Part shown: positions 1-11,800 of the stretch, piece by piece
Layout of the letters: every line of letters starts with the position of its first letter
Position numbering within the stretch: position 1 is the stretch's first letter
Assembly: GCA_030063045.1 (NCBI GenBank)
Contig: JAQSEB010000037.1
Span: 2,108,001-2,172,000 of the forward strand
Reading direction: 5' to 3'
DNA from: Pratylenchus scribneri
Lineage: Eukaryota; Nematoda; Chromadorea; Rhabditida; Pratylenchidae
Length of the DNA: 64,000 bases
Program-made: the position numbers and the translations under genes
Notes under the pieces: generated by a model
Database searches by the model: none
Told to the model about the DNA's origin: nothing
The model's input: the letters and a program-made list of their open reading frames with translations, nothing else

Positions 1-482
1 TTTGGAATTTCACCGAAATTTCTCAACAAAAAAAAATCGAAAACAAATCAAAAAATATTTAAAATATATAAATGATTTTTTTGGCAAAAATTCTTCAAAT
101 ATTTCCTATTTCCTCAAGGCAAAGTCGCTTTTTGCCTATCTTTATTAGAGGGCAATAAATTTGTTTTTATTTAAATAATTTATTCGAATTAATTGAAATT
201 CATTTAAATTATTTATGAAGAAAAATTTAGAAATTTATTCGAAAACTTTTTCCCGATTTTTTTCTTTTCGGTCCGAAATTTCAATTTTTAGCATTAGATT
301 TACAATTTTGAGCAATTTTTGAATCCCTCTGAAATTATAATTTGGGATTCCAAAAATTTGATTTGGGAATTTCGAAAATTTTTGGAACCAAAAATTTGAT
401 TTGCATTTTTTGAAAATTTTTGAATCCCTAAATTCGATTTGCAATTTTCGATTTTTTTGACTCATCGATCCCACTCCTACAG

Positions 483-3400
483 GTGATGGACTCAAAATTG
501 AGGCGGACCCGGATCGAACGCAACGACTCATTTTGGACAATGTGGATTTCCCCGCCGAAGGCTATTATCGTTGTGTGGCCACAAATGAATATGGAACGGC
601 CAGCACCCGGGCGGAGTTGAAATTGCATGGAGTCAGGGAGGCACCAAAGAGGGCGGCCGAAGAGGATTTGGGCCCAGTGGAATCGAAACCGAGGATTAGG
701 CCTGGCCTTTACAATCAAAGTATCCACCAGGGAAGTCCAGTGGAAATGCAAATTGCCGCACTGGGATATCCAACACCAACGGTGGAATGGCTAAAGGATG
801 GAAAGCCGATTTCGGCTGCTGGCGGGCCAGATAGTCGAATCAGCATTTTCCAAGATGATCGAGGATTACATCATTTGGTCAGTTTAAAATGGAAAAGAAA
901 TTATTCCTTTTTTAAAATGAGGAATAAATTTCTTATGGCCTCCCTTTCATTGTTAGGTGATCGTAAATTGCCAACCGGAGGATGAAGGCGACTATTCCGT
1001 GGTGGCAAAGAATCCATTGGGAGAGGCAGTCAGCACCGGCACTTTGAACGTGATTAGGCCAAGGGAGGTGGAAGGAGTGGACGATGAGGGCAGAGGTGGA
1101 ATGCCATTCCCACCTGGCTTCATTCGGCAACTCAAGAATAAACATGTTTTCACCAAAATGCCCACAATATTCGATTGCCTTGTTGTTGGCTATCCACCAC
1201 CGGAAGTTGATTGGTCCGTTAGGAATTTATCGTATTTTATGTCAATTTCCCCATTCATTCACAAAAAAGGTATCACAATGGGAAGAAGATTACGCCTGGA
1301 GGCCGAATCAAAATCCAAGTGGCCGGTGGCGGCTCCCATGCATTGTTGATTACGGACACTTGCGTGGAGGATGCCGGCGAATATGTGGCAATTGCCAGGA
1401 ATTGTCATGGAACGGCACAAAGTTCCGCAATTTTGGATGTTACCGGTAAAATATTATTAAAATAATTTATTATTAATTTTATTTTTTAGTTCCATTTTTG
1501 GACAAAATCAAATTCGATGGGACCGAAGATGTGACTCCATATTTGACGGTATATCCTCTGCATATTTTCAAATAAATTTAATTTCAATAATTTATAGGAG
1601 GAATACGGCTTCAAAAAACAAAAATACAAATCCATTCCAACGCCGCCCGACCGCGGGCCATTCATCAAGGAAGTGACCGGACACTATTTGACACTTTCAT
1701 GGATTCCAACAAAAAGGAGTCCACCAAGGTGCTATTTCTATTCATTTCCCAAAATTTCATAAGAAAAAAATAACTTTTATTTATTTTTGCTTTAACTCGC
1801 TCAGTATAGATTTAAAATAAGAAATTTGTATGTTTGTTAAAAGAAATGTCTCGGTGAGATCTATACAAAATGGTATAAAGAATTGTTTTTGTCTAAACAC
1901 TGTTTCTGATTTATTAGAAATCAAAAGCTCTTTTGGAGTTACAAAAATATTTAAAAAATTTTAGAAAATTTAATAAAAAAATTTTTTTAAAAATGGAGTA
2001 AAAAAAATTTTAATAAGAGGTAAAAAATTTAAAGATTTTTAAAAACAGTTAAAATTTTCCTTCCATTTCCATTCAAATTTCTCCCCTTTTTAAAGATATC
2101 CCCAAGTCACATATGTAATCGAATTCCGAGAATTGCCAAATCGAGATTGGCAACTGTTGGACTATAATATACCGGAACCAGTGTGCAAAGTCCGAAATTT
2201 GGAATTGGGAAAAAGTTATCAATTCCGGGTGCGTGCCGAAAATATCTATGGGATCAGTGATCCATCGCCACCGAGTCCCCCATCCCGATTGATGGCCCCT
2301 CCGGCGCCAGTTTTGGACAAATTCAAACGTGTCATCCCAATTTTGGATCCATATGCCGAAAGAGCGCTGGAATTGGCACATGCCGAACAATATGCCTGCA
2401 CCCCATGGTTTGCACCCGGATGCCAAGAACGCCGATTTATTGCCGAAAATGATCACACTTCAATTTCGCTGCATTTCAACGGATATCCGGATCCAAAAAT
2501 CACTTGGAAACATCGAGGAATGGACATTGACGCCAACAGTCCAACATCGAATATTCGGTACATCTTCAAAAAATTTAAAAAATTCAAAGCTGTAGCTTTG
2601 ACCGTTTTTGTTATGATTTTTAAAAAAATTTTCTACAAAGAAAAATTTCAAAAATTTTTAAAAAAATTTTCAAAATACAATGCAAAAAATTTCAAATTTT
2701 TTTTTTTAAAATTTTCAAAATAGAAAAATAAAACTGAAAATTTCAGAAAATTTTAAAAAATTTCAAAATCAATGCAAAAAATTTCAAAAATTTTTAAAGA
2801 AATTTCAAAATACACAACAAAATTTTCAAAATACACAGCAAAATTTCAAAAATGAATTTTTCAAAAACCACTCATGGTTTAAGTCTGAAAATTTTTGATT
2901 AAATAATTCAAATCAATTTTGTATTTTAAACTCAATTTAGTGTCTCCTCGCATGCCGGCGCCGAAACTACCATCACATTCCTTGGCTTTGGCCGTGCCAA
3001 TGTTGGCCAATACACTTGCGTTGCCGAAAATCAATATGGCAAAGCGGAACAAAATTTAATGATTGAAATTGCCAGTAAATTCATTTCAAAATTGATTAAT
3101 TTTATTCATTTTCCCATCACATTCACCAGCACGACCTAAATTTGTGCAAGGACTTGCCAACAGGGAATTCCCCTCCGATCGGCCAATGAGGCTCGACGTT
3201 CGGGTTGAAGGCAATCCAATGCCGGTGCTCAAATGGATGAAGGCAATTTTGATTTAATATTCTTATTTCGGTACTTATCGGTTATCATAGGGCAGATTTT
3301 TTCACCCCCGAAATTACCCAATATTCCCCAAAATTGGTCCTAAATAAGGCTCGAATTTTTAGGTCGCAAAATTTGCAAAATAGATACCTATTTTAGGTTT

Positions 3401-4204
3401 TTGTGAAATTTTCCAAAAATGTGTTCTGAAAGCTCAAAATATAGGTAATTTTTGTTTTTTTCTCTTACATTTTTACAATGAATTTTCCACACAAAAATTG
3501 TCAAAATAGGAAAAATATGTCAAAAACTTGAAATAAATGCTTAAAAACATTATTTTTGTGCATTTCTCATCATCCTCAAAAAATAGGTCAAAACTTAAAA
3601 TCCGAGCCCTAGACCTAGTCATAAGATTTTAATCCCTAAATAGTTATTTTTTATTCTTTTACAATAAAATATGAAAGGGTCTCAAAAAAATTTCAAATCT
3701 GCTCGAGGATACCCAATAAGTAGTACCCATATTTTTTCCTAAAATACGATTCATCTCGGTTCAGGATTGGCGGCCAATGGCTGAATCCTCGCGCATCCAT
3801 TTCCTTCAAGATGATTCCCAATTGCGTTCCCTGCTCATTGATCAACCAATTTGGAGTGATTCCGGCATTTATTCGTAAATTTATGCCAATTCATTTATTT
3901 AAAACACTTTTCCTCCATATAAAGATGTGTCGCCCTGAATGATGCTGGCCAAGCCGTCACATCTTGCACAATTACAATCGAAGGTGGGAAAACATTTTTT
4001 TTAAATTTGATATGGAAATTCTTAGCCGAAAATGACTTCCTGAAGGACTTCAAAATTAGGGAAGTACGAAAGGCAATCAAATTGGAACGAAGTCCATTCA
4101 AAAACATTTATGACATTGCTGAGGCCGAAGAGGAGGAATATTCGGCATCGGATTCCATCAAAAATGGATCAATCAAGAATGGATCCATTAAAAATGGCAT
4201 TTGA
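483..4204 (+). CDS. unc-89: UNC-89 (obscurin/titin family), C-terminal part of the Ig/FnIII body; 5' end outside window
   Basis: Sarcomeric M-line scaffold. Exons seen: 483-877, 957-1213, 1270-1445, 1490-1548, 1598-1728, 2096-2557, 2941-3074, 3130-3242, 3765-3874, 3925-3983, 4026-4204 (about 690 residues, frame continuous). Order: tail of one Ig domain (EGYYRCVATNEYG), Ig (WLKDG...DEGDYSVVAKN), Ig (DAGEYVAIARN), an FnIII domain (HYLTLSWIP to SYQFRVRAEN), then two Ig domains (NVGQYTCVAENQYG; DSGIYSCVALNDAG). The FnIII-Ig-Ig order and the wording match C. elegans UNC-89 just before its first kinase. In C. elegans the chain runs on into that kinase; here the last exon gives an acidic linker with repeats of SIKNG and a TGA at 4202-4204. 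The intron at 3243-3764 begins GC. No convincing splice donor was found near the stop, so this looks like a true terminal exon. Very sure of identity; ends inferred by eye. Confidence 0.93.
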
Positions 4205-4963
4205 TTTATATTAATGTGAACATTTTTCCTCATCAAAACACATTGCCATTTTTTAATTAATTGTTTAATAATTGAACATCAATTCTTCCATCTCCCTCTA
4301 CTCAATTTTGCTCGCTCGCTCATATCTGAATTATTCCAATACCCAGTTTTACAATTTTAGTGATTTTTTACTGTCATTCGCTCCGCCCATTGTTTTAATT
4401 CGCTCAAACTTTTCGAAAATCGCTCGCCGCCTCATTAATCGAAAATTGACTATTAAATTTAAATAGGCTAAAGGCTAGTGTTGATTGTTTTAGTGGAAAA
4501 ACTAGCCTAAAATTCACCCATTATTAGCCGTCATTATATTCTCTTTATATTCTCCCAAAATCTGCCATTGTTTTCCATCAAAGTTTATTATTAAATAAAA
4601 TTATATTATGCATAAATATTCAGAATTATTGAAAATACAAAAAAATAAAATTAGCATAAAAAATCATTTGAAATTGATGCATTTTATACCTAAAAAGGAA
4701 ATATAATTCTTTTTATTTCCCGGAAAAATAAATCCGCCTGTTTGAACTTTCGGAAAAAATAAATCCAATTGGAAATCAAATTCAATTTGATAAAATAAGT
4801 ATTAAATGGAATTGGAAATGGAACATATGATTTGGATTTGATTATGATTAAATTTAAATTATTTTTAAAAATTTAATTGTATTGATAATAGGAGATTTAG
4901 TTATTAACAATTAATTAATTGACAAGATTAATATCGAGATTAAACATTTTAATTAATCGCAAA
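4205..4963. other. AT-rich 3' flank, no gene seen
   Basis: Follows the unc-89 stop. It holds AATAAA-type motifs (for example near 4593 and 4643) that could serve polyadenylation. Only short spurious reading frames are present. It ends where the left arm of the first inverted duplication starts. Confidence 0.5.
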
Positions 4964-7086
4964 TTAATCTAATTTCATTCGCCATTGTGGGGGTCCATCA
5001 AAATGTTGCAATTTGCGCAGATTAAGGCATTGGAAAAAGATTAATAAAGATGAGAAAGCCAAATAGATTTTGAACAGAATTGAATACAAATAGAAATGAT
5101 TTGTGTTAATCAACAATAATGGAATGATTGAAATTTGAAAAGCCATTTCAAAAAAGAAAAACAAGTAAACATCAAAGTGACATTTATTGGCCCGATAGAA
5201 TGAAATAAAGAATAGGAAAAGAAAATAGACCTTAACTAAATTGGTTCCCTTAAAAAATTCCGAGATGATGCAGTAAATTGCAGTGTTTTCCTGTTCCAAC
5301 TTTTTTCAATCTGTTCTGTTCCTGTTCTGTTCTCAAAACATGGAACAGTCTAATTGTTCTGTTCCTGTTCTCTGTTCCAACTTGGAACAGGAACAGGAAT
5401 AGGAACAGGAACAGGAACAGAACAGATTTTCTGTTCTTAAACTGTTCCAAAGGACAAAATTTTTTTCAAAAAATTTTAGAGAAAATTTTAATTTTTTTTA
5501 TTTTTTTTTCCTCAATTCTTAATAAAAACGTCAAAGAGATGTAAACGAAGGCAAATACCAACTAAAAAGGAGTGTTATTTCATACATATCATCAACCATA
5601 AATCTTGCGAAAAAATTTTTTGACCAAAAATATTCGGCGTAAATTCGGGTCCCTCTTGATAATAAATTTCACAAAAAAAATTCAAGTCCTTAATTAATGC
5701 TTTTCAGGAACTAAACAACCAATCGGTGGGGTTGGGGAAGATGGGTGAATTCCCTTTCCCTAAACGAAAAATGTAAAAAAAAGTAATTGGTGATCCTTTA
5801 GTTTTATGTATTAGATCCAAATTTTTGGCCATATTTTGGGTTGGCATCGGAAATTTAAGAAATAGCAAAATAAAAGCCCCAAGAAAATTCAAAAATTTCA
5901 ATTCCTCCCCGATAATTTCCCCTGATTTACGAGTTCCTCAGGAACAGTCTAGGAACAGCCAATTCTGCTCTGTTCCTGTTCTGTTCCTGTTCCAAAAAAT
6001 TTTCAAACTGTTCTGTTCCTGTTCTGTTCTAAATCATGGAACAGGAACAGGGACAGGAACAGGAACAGAACAGGAACAGGACAGGAACAGAACAGAATCA
6101 GAGGAACAGGGAAAACACTGGTAAATTGCGAAGAAAATGTCCATTATTAGCATAGTCTTGGCACACATTAAGTCACTTTTCCAGTGCTCAAAGGCTTCTC
6201 TGCAGCATTTTTTCTGCAAAATTTCATTAAATTTATTCAAAAAAATATTTCATTCAAAGTTGAAACGAAAATAACATTCTATATCGTCGGTCTTGCGGTT
6301 TTGACCAATCAATAACATTTGATGAAATCTTGGTACCATTGGATAGAGCTATTTGAGCTCTTTTGAATTTTATATTGTGATAAATGATATATCCCATAAT
6401 TATAAGCTTATAATTAAGGAAAAATTGCTTTTTTCCATTTAAATTTTGATTAATTAAAAAACACTATTCAATAGTTCGAATCCTTTCCATTGTACTAAGA
6501 TAGCATTAAATTTTTCTTTTTTTACGAGTTATATATGAATTATAAAACGCCCGAAGGAAATAAATAATTCCTATCTATACTTATTTGATTATCATCCAAC
6601 AAAACTAGAATACTATAATTATGAATTTTTTGGTTTCTTCGAAAATTCTTCTTATATCTTATTAAGGAAAATGAATTCTCCAAATCAGGTTTAAATATTA
6701 ATTGCTTATTTTATTATATATATCCCTAAAACGAAATGCAAAATAATTTTATCTTTCTTATAGTATTGGGAAAATATTTAAATAGTGCTAAATATTTTCG
6801 ATAAAAATGGTACCTGTTCGTCCAATTTCAATGTTGGCAGTTTATTTTTGTGCCTTTCAATGATTTCCCGGAATCGTTGATTGACCAATTCGCATTGATC
6901 AATTTGTGGTCGGGAAATGAATGCAAAAATTTCGACCATATTTTCCACTGGCAAATGGATTGGCCCCTCCGGCAATTTCTTCTTTTTGTTGTTGTTCGAT
7001 GCGAATTTTGCCAATAATTTTGCCAAAATGAATTTGGCCAACTCCCAGAGAAGAGAAAGAAGAAGCAAAATCATTAATTTAGGCAA
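4964..7086 (-). pseudogene. F-box-like multi-pass membrane protein, left-arm copy, interrupted by a hAT element
   Basis: Two exons: 7086-6814 and 6213-4964. Exon 1 codes for a hydrophobic N-terminus (LLLSLLWELAKFILAKLL) and an F-box-like stretch (LPVENMVEIFAFISRP...LVNQRF). Exon 2 starts KKCCREAFEHWK and continues into several hydrophobic segments, ending WRMKLD and a stop. A complete copy lies inverted at 25087-26232. Here exon 2 is split by the 840-bp element at 5281-6120. Leaving out the element and one 8-bp target copy makes the frame continuous across the site (FFAIY then CIISEFF). So the gene is probably disrupted, unless the element is removed in the germline or soma. The F-box reading is by pattern only. 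Confidence 0.6.
5281..6120. mobile_element. Non-autonomous hAT-like element (8-bp TSD)
   Basis: Ends are inverted repeats: CAGTGTTTTCCTGTTCC at 5281 and GGAACAGGGAAAACACTG ending at 6120, one indel apart. The element is flanked on both sides by GTAAATTG (5273-5280 and 6121-6128), an 8-bp target duplication as expected for hAT transposons. Subterminal blocks are runs of GGAACA/TGTTCC on both strands. No transposase frame is visible. It sits inside exon 2 of the F-box-like membrane gene. Confidence 0.85.
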
Positions 7087-8854
7087 TAGGCAAGGAGGAA
7101 AATAACGAATTTGCAGGGTAATTGAATAATTTATTCACACCTAATATAGAATAAAATTCCAACAATTCAATTGAATAATAAAAGAATATGTCACATGAAG
7201 AATTTTTGTCAAGGAATATTTTTAATCAAAATGAATTTCGATAAAAATTGACTATCATTTGATTGGGATTATACTTATATTTACCGCCTAGAGGATTCTT
7301 GTTAAAAATTAATTGTAAAATACTTTCATAGGTGGGGATTAGAAATGAATTCAAAAATTTTGGATAACATTGTCGCGTCTTAAAATTGGAAAATTTGGGA
7401 AAGGCTTAGAAATTAGAATTCTAATGGTAGATTCGAATTATTATTTCAAATTCCTCTCAAATTCCAAATATATTCTTTCATTTATTTATTTCCAGAAATG
7501 TTTAAATGGCGATTAAAGAAAAGTTGTTGGGATTTTTGCTGTGGGAATCATCTAGAATAAAATAAGATGAAGGATAATCAGAAAATATGATCGAGAATAT
7601 GGGAATGAATTCTCGGATAAAATGGGAATGGTAAAGGCCTCTAGCAAAAGAAGGGTCGGAATAATTCCGTTCTAGGCCAAGTTGGAAGTTGGAACTGGGG
7701 AAAATGGTGGAATTTAGCAGGGAAAATGGGTGGAAAATATAAAATGAGATGTGACACGACACACATAACATTCCGCATTAAATTAAATAAATATTCCAGA
7801 GGCATAGACTAATAATTTTTTGTGCCAATTTCTTTGATTGATAAATGGATGGGAATGTTTTGATTATTTACAATTAAATTTATAAACTCAAAAATGAGAT
7901 TATTATTTTATTTTGCTCTGTAAAAAAAATTAGCAATGACAAACAAAATTCTCCAAGAGTAAACATTTCATATGAATTCATGCATGCATATGTTTATGTT
8001 TCAGCCAATCAGCGGAGAGGAGAAGAAAAGAGAATTTGGTATTTTCCTTTTGTCTGGAAATGGAAGGAACACAAATGTGACATTCTTTCAGGCTATAGAT
8101 GAGAAGAAGAGAGAATACAGTATTTCAGTGTTTGGAACACAAATTTTCTTTGATCTTTCATCTTTTTGATGTTTTTGACAATTATTGTAAATTTAAAATT
8201 TGTTTCATTTGTGAGCAGATATGTTTATCAAATTAAGAAAATTTGAATGGATTATTACAATTAATTTGATAGTTTTCTTTTAAAAAAAATGTCACTAAAA
8301 TCCTAGCCAAGATAGACAAAAAAAAATTTATAATTATAATTTGGAATAATTCCATAAAAAAATAATAATTCCGTCTGTTTTGCAATAATTAATTCCCTCT
8401 TTTTATCTAATAAATTTAATAGTCAAATTGAATAATAAAATTTATTTTTTAATAATTGAATAATTTTGCTAATCTTTGATTGGGCACTATTTTCTAAAAA
8501 TTTAAAATTTTAAAGCATGTCTTTATAATTTGATCTAAAATGATGCGCATCCTATGAACAGGCATCAGAGAATGCCAATATCAATTAGAATATTCATTAT
8601 TAATATTTCAATACTCAATACAAATTGATCCAATAAAAATTTTATTTAGCAAATTTTATAAACAATTTAAGGATCATTATTGTGATCATGATCATTCATT
8701 TTGGAATTGATCAAATTGAAAATGGAGAAGATAGATAAAATTTTAAATATTCAAAAATTTTATTTGATTAATTATATAATATTATTTAAAAATAAACATA
8801 TAATAATAATAATGTTTGATAAATTGATAAAGCATAATATAAAAAATCAATCAA

Positions 8855-11800
8855 TCAACATTCTGCTGAAACAATTTTTCTTCTCTGCTGTGGGGAAGGT
8901 CCTTTTCTTTGTCCACCATTCATTTGTTGTCCCCCAATTTGATCCATTCTCCCAATTTGGCCATTTCCACTGCCACCCATTTTTGTGCCACCAACAAATC
9001 CTCCTCCATTTCCGGCCTCTCCATTCCTTGGCCCAATTGCCCCTCCTCCATTTTGGGTATTCGATGGTCCAACGGGCGAATGTCCCCCTCCATTTCCGTT
9101 CCTCGCAAATTGGCATTGTTGCCGCAATCTTCTTTCCGCAGTTCGAATTAATCTCTGCGCATTGTATTTGATGTTTTCCCTTCTCCGGACCATTGCTCCA
9201 TCTGCGGCCAACCATCGATGTCCAAGTGCCTCATCCGGACGCATTCGACGGCTGTAAAAATAAATATGCTACTTAAAATAGGTAATAATTTTTTAATAAC
9301 TTTTTTTACTCCATTTTTACCTCTCAGTTTTTATTTTTTTTATCCTAAAAAAGTAGTTTTTGACTTCTAATAAACTAGGAAAAGTTAAAATCAAAATTAA
9401 GCCAGTTAAACCGTTTAAATTATTTTCCTGTTTTTGGTTTAAACACTTTAATTTGGGCAAAATCTGATATTTTATATACCATTTGGTTTACGATGAATTA
9501 TCAATTGTTAAGGTCCAAATAATATTCAATTTAATGCAATTTGGAATTAATCAGATTCTTCCAAACAAGCTGGATTTGCTCCATTTTTCAATCGACACAT
9601 ACCTGGGATCCTTCTTCAATGCCCAAACCACAAATCTGAGTGCTTCTTCGCTGGCTTGCACCGGAATCAAATTTGGATCGCAACGTTGTTCCAGCACATT
9701 TCGCCGAATGTCCGTCTCCGAATCATCATCATATGAGAATGGATGATAGCCGGCAAGAAGGCAGAAAGTGACCAATCCAAGGCCCCACATGTCCGTTTGT
9801 GGATTGGCCAATTGGACATTCCCTCCATTTGGCGACGGTTGACTACCACCATTTCGACTCATTCTGGCCACCAAAATTTCTGGGGCTGTCCATTCTGCCA
9901 ACAATTGGCCATCGCCGGCCAATCCTTCCCTCGATCCAACCCTTCTGGCTCGTCCAAAATCCACCAATTTGACGCACCACGATCGTTTTGTTGTGAACAT
10001 CACATTTGTGGGCTCAACATCGCCGTGGACAACACTATAAAATCAGAATTTATTTTAAAATGTGTATTGAATATTTACCCATTAAAATGCATCCATTTTA
10101 ATGCCGCCGCAATTTGTCTGGCCACAAATGCAATTTGCTCTTCCGTGTAGCTGTCAAGTCGAACAAATCGTTGGAATAAATTCTCATGAAGTCTTTCCGT
10201 GAACAACAATTGAAAGGAATTATCCGAGCAATATGCCTGTAATTATTTTTCCCATTTTCCATTAAATTCAATTTTCAATTTACGGCAATTAATTGAACAA
10301 CATTTTCATGTTGGCATTCGGCCAATGTCTCATATTCCACCAAAGCCGCCTTCATCCTTTCGGCCGGTGTGGCAAACATCAATGACCCATGCGAGGGTGC
10401 CGCCCGAATTTTGACGGTACAATGTGCGCCCGTTTTGGAATCAATTGCATAGCGAATTACGCTGAATTGGCCACGGAATAGTTCGGATTCGAGCTGAAAA
10501 TGGGCCAAATTAGATAATTTTGTTCTAAACTCACTTGGAATCGTTTGAGTGGATCTTCGGTCGTATTCAATGGCACTTTTTTCGTCATTCCATTACCATT
10601 TCCATTCATCCCATCTTCGCCTTTTTGTTCCCCAACATTTTCGGCATTTTCTTCCCTTTCCTCTTCTTCTTCTTCTTCCTCCCTTTCGGCCAATCCTTCA
10701 CGAATTTCACTCAATCCATTGCCTTTTCGACCACTTTTCTGTGGCATCGTTACAATCGCAAAACGGCGACCCTCCTTTCGAAGAACATCCAAATTCAATT
10801 TTGGAATACCTTTAAGGTATATTTTTGCCAAAATATTTAATCTGTCTTGAAAATATACCCCGTGGATGTGTTCGAATTATTCTCGAATGGATTGAGGGTT
10901 CACCCCATCCAAATTCATTTCGCGCGGTCACCCGGAATTGATAAATGCCCATCGGCATTAAATGCTTCACAATTGCGGCCTCATCCTCCACACAATTGCT
11001 CACAATTGTCCATGCGGCGAATGCGTCCTTCTCACCGGCAGGCCGACATTCAAGCCTGTAATGAATTCCCTCAAGTGTGACCGGCACGCGTTCCGGTGGC
11101 TCCCAACTGATATACACTTCCGTATCCGCTGATAATTCCACCTCGGGTCGAGTTGGACGGGTTGGGGCCTCTGACGAAATATTTGAATGAATATTCATTC
11201 CATCAGGACATTTTTATACCTCCTCCTCTGCATTTGCAAACGCATTTGTCCCTTCCCAATTCATTTTCAGCAATGCATGAATATTCACCAGTGTCGGCGC
11301 CGGCCAATGGCTTCAAGACAGTCAATCTGCGTACATGAATGAATGCCAAAATCCAATTTCTTTTATATGTACATTTACCTCCAAATGTTTCCGTTCCGCA
11401 CAATTTGATGCCTTCCATCCTCGCAAATTGCACTTTCATGATGAAAAAAGGTGACATCCGGTTGGGGATTGCCAATTGCTTGGCATTCAAATACAACACT
11501 GGCTGCTCCTTCAGTGAAGAATCCATCGCGAAGACGGGAACGGAAAATGGGCGCAAATTCTGTGCAAAATGTAAATTTAGCATTTCTTTTTTTTTAACTT
11601 TTCTCTCCATTCTTTATTGTCTCTCCATTTTCAGTTGGTTGTCCATTCATTTGGCCATTTCCAGCAGGCTGGCCATTCCCTTCTTCTTCTCCTCCAATTC
11701 TTCGCAAAGCGCCTTCATGCGTTTGAAGTAATCCCTCGAGGACATTGTCAACCGATTTTTGTACCAATGGTTCTTCTGCGTTTGTGTAAAATTCACAATA

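Larger units (their letters stand above)
4964..8400 (-). repeat. Left arm of inverted duplication 1
   Basis: Reads, in reverse complement, like 21350-26232. Matching landmarks: membrane-protein exon 2 (6213-4964 vs 25828-26232), F-box exon (7086-6814 vs 25087-25374), a non-coding block (7500-7770 vs about 24340-24500), another block (7780-8170 vs about 22915-23265) with shared ATGAATTCAT and GAGAGAATACAGTAT motifs, and degenerate 24-bp satellite units at about 8340-8400. The right arm has an extra segment of about 1 kb (23270-24330). Edges are approximate. The stretch 7087-8854 has no other gene that I can support. Confidence 0.75.

Noticed and set aside
3243..3764. Premature stop in the unc-89 body after KWMKAILI
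   Set aside because: Resolved by a GC-AG intron; the next exon gives DWRPMAESSR in frame, as in C. elegans UNC-89.
10535..10850. Plus-strand frames opposite kinase-gene exon 19
   Set aside because: Antisense shadows of the Glu-rich coding exon; no independent support.
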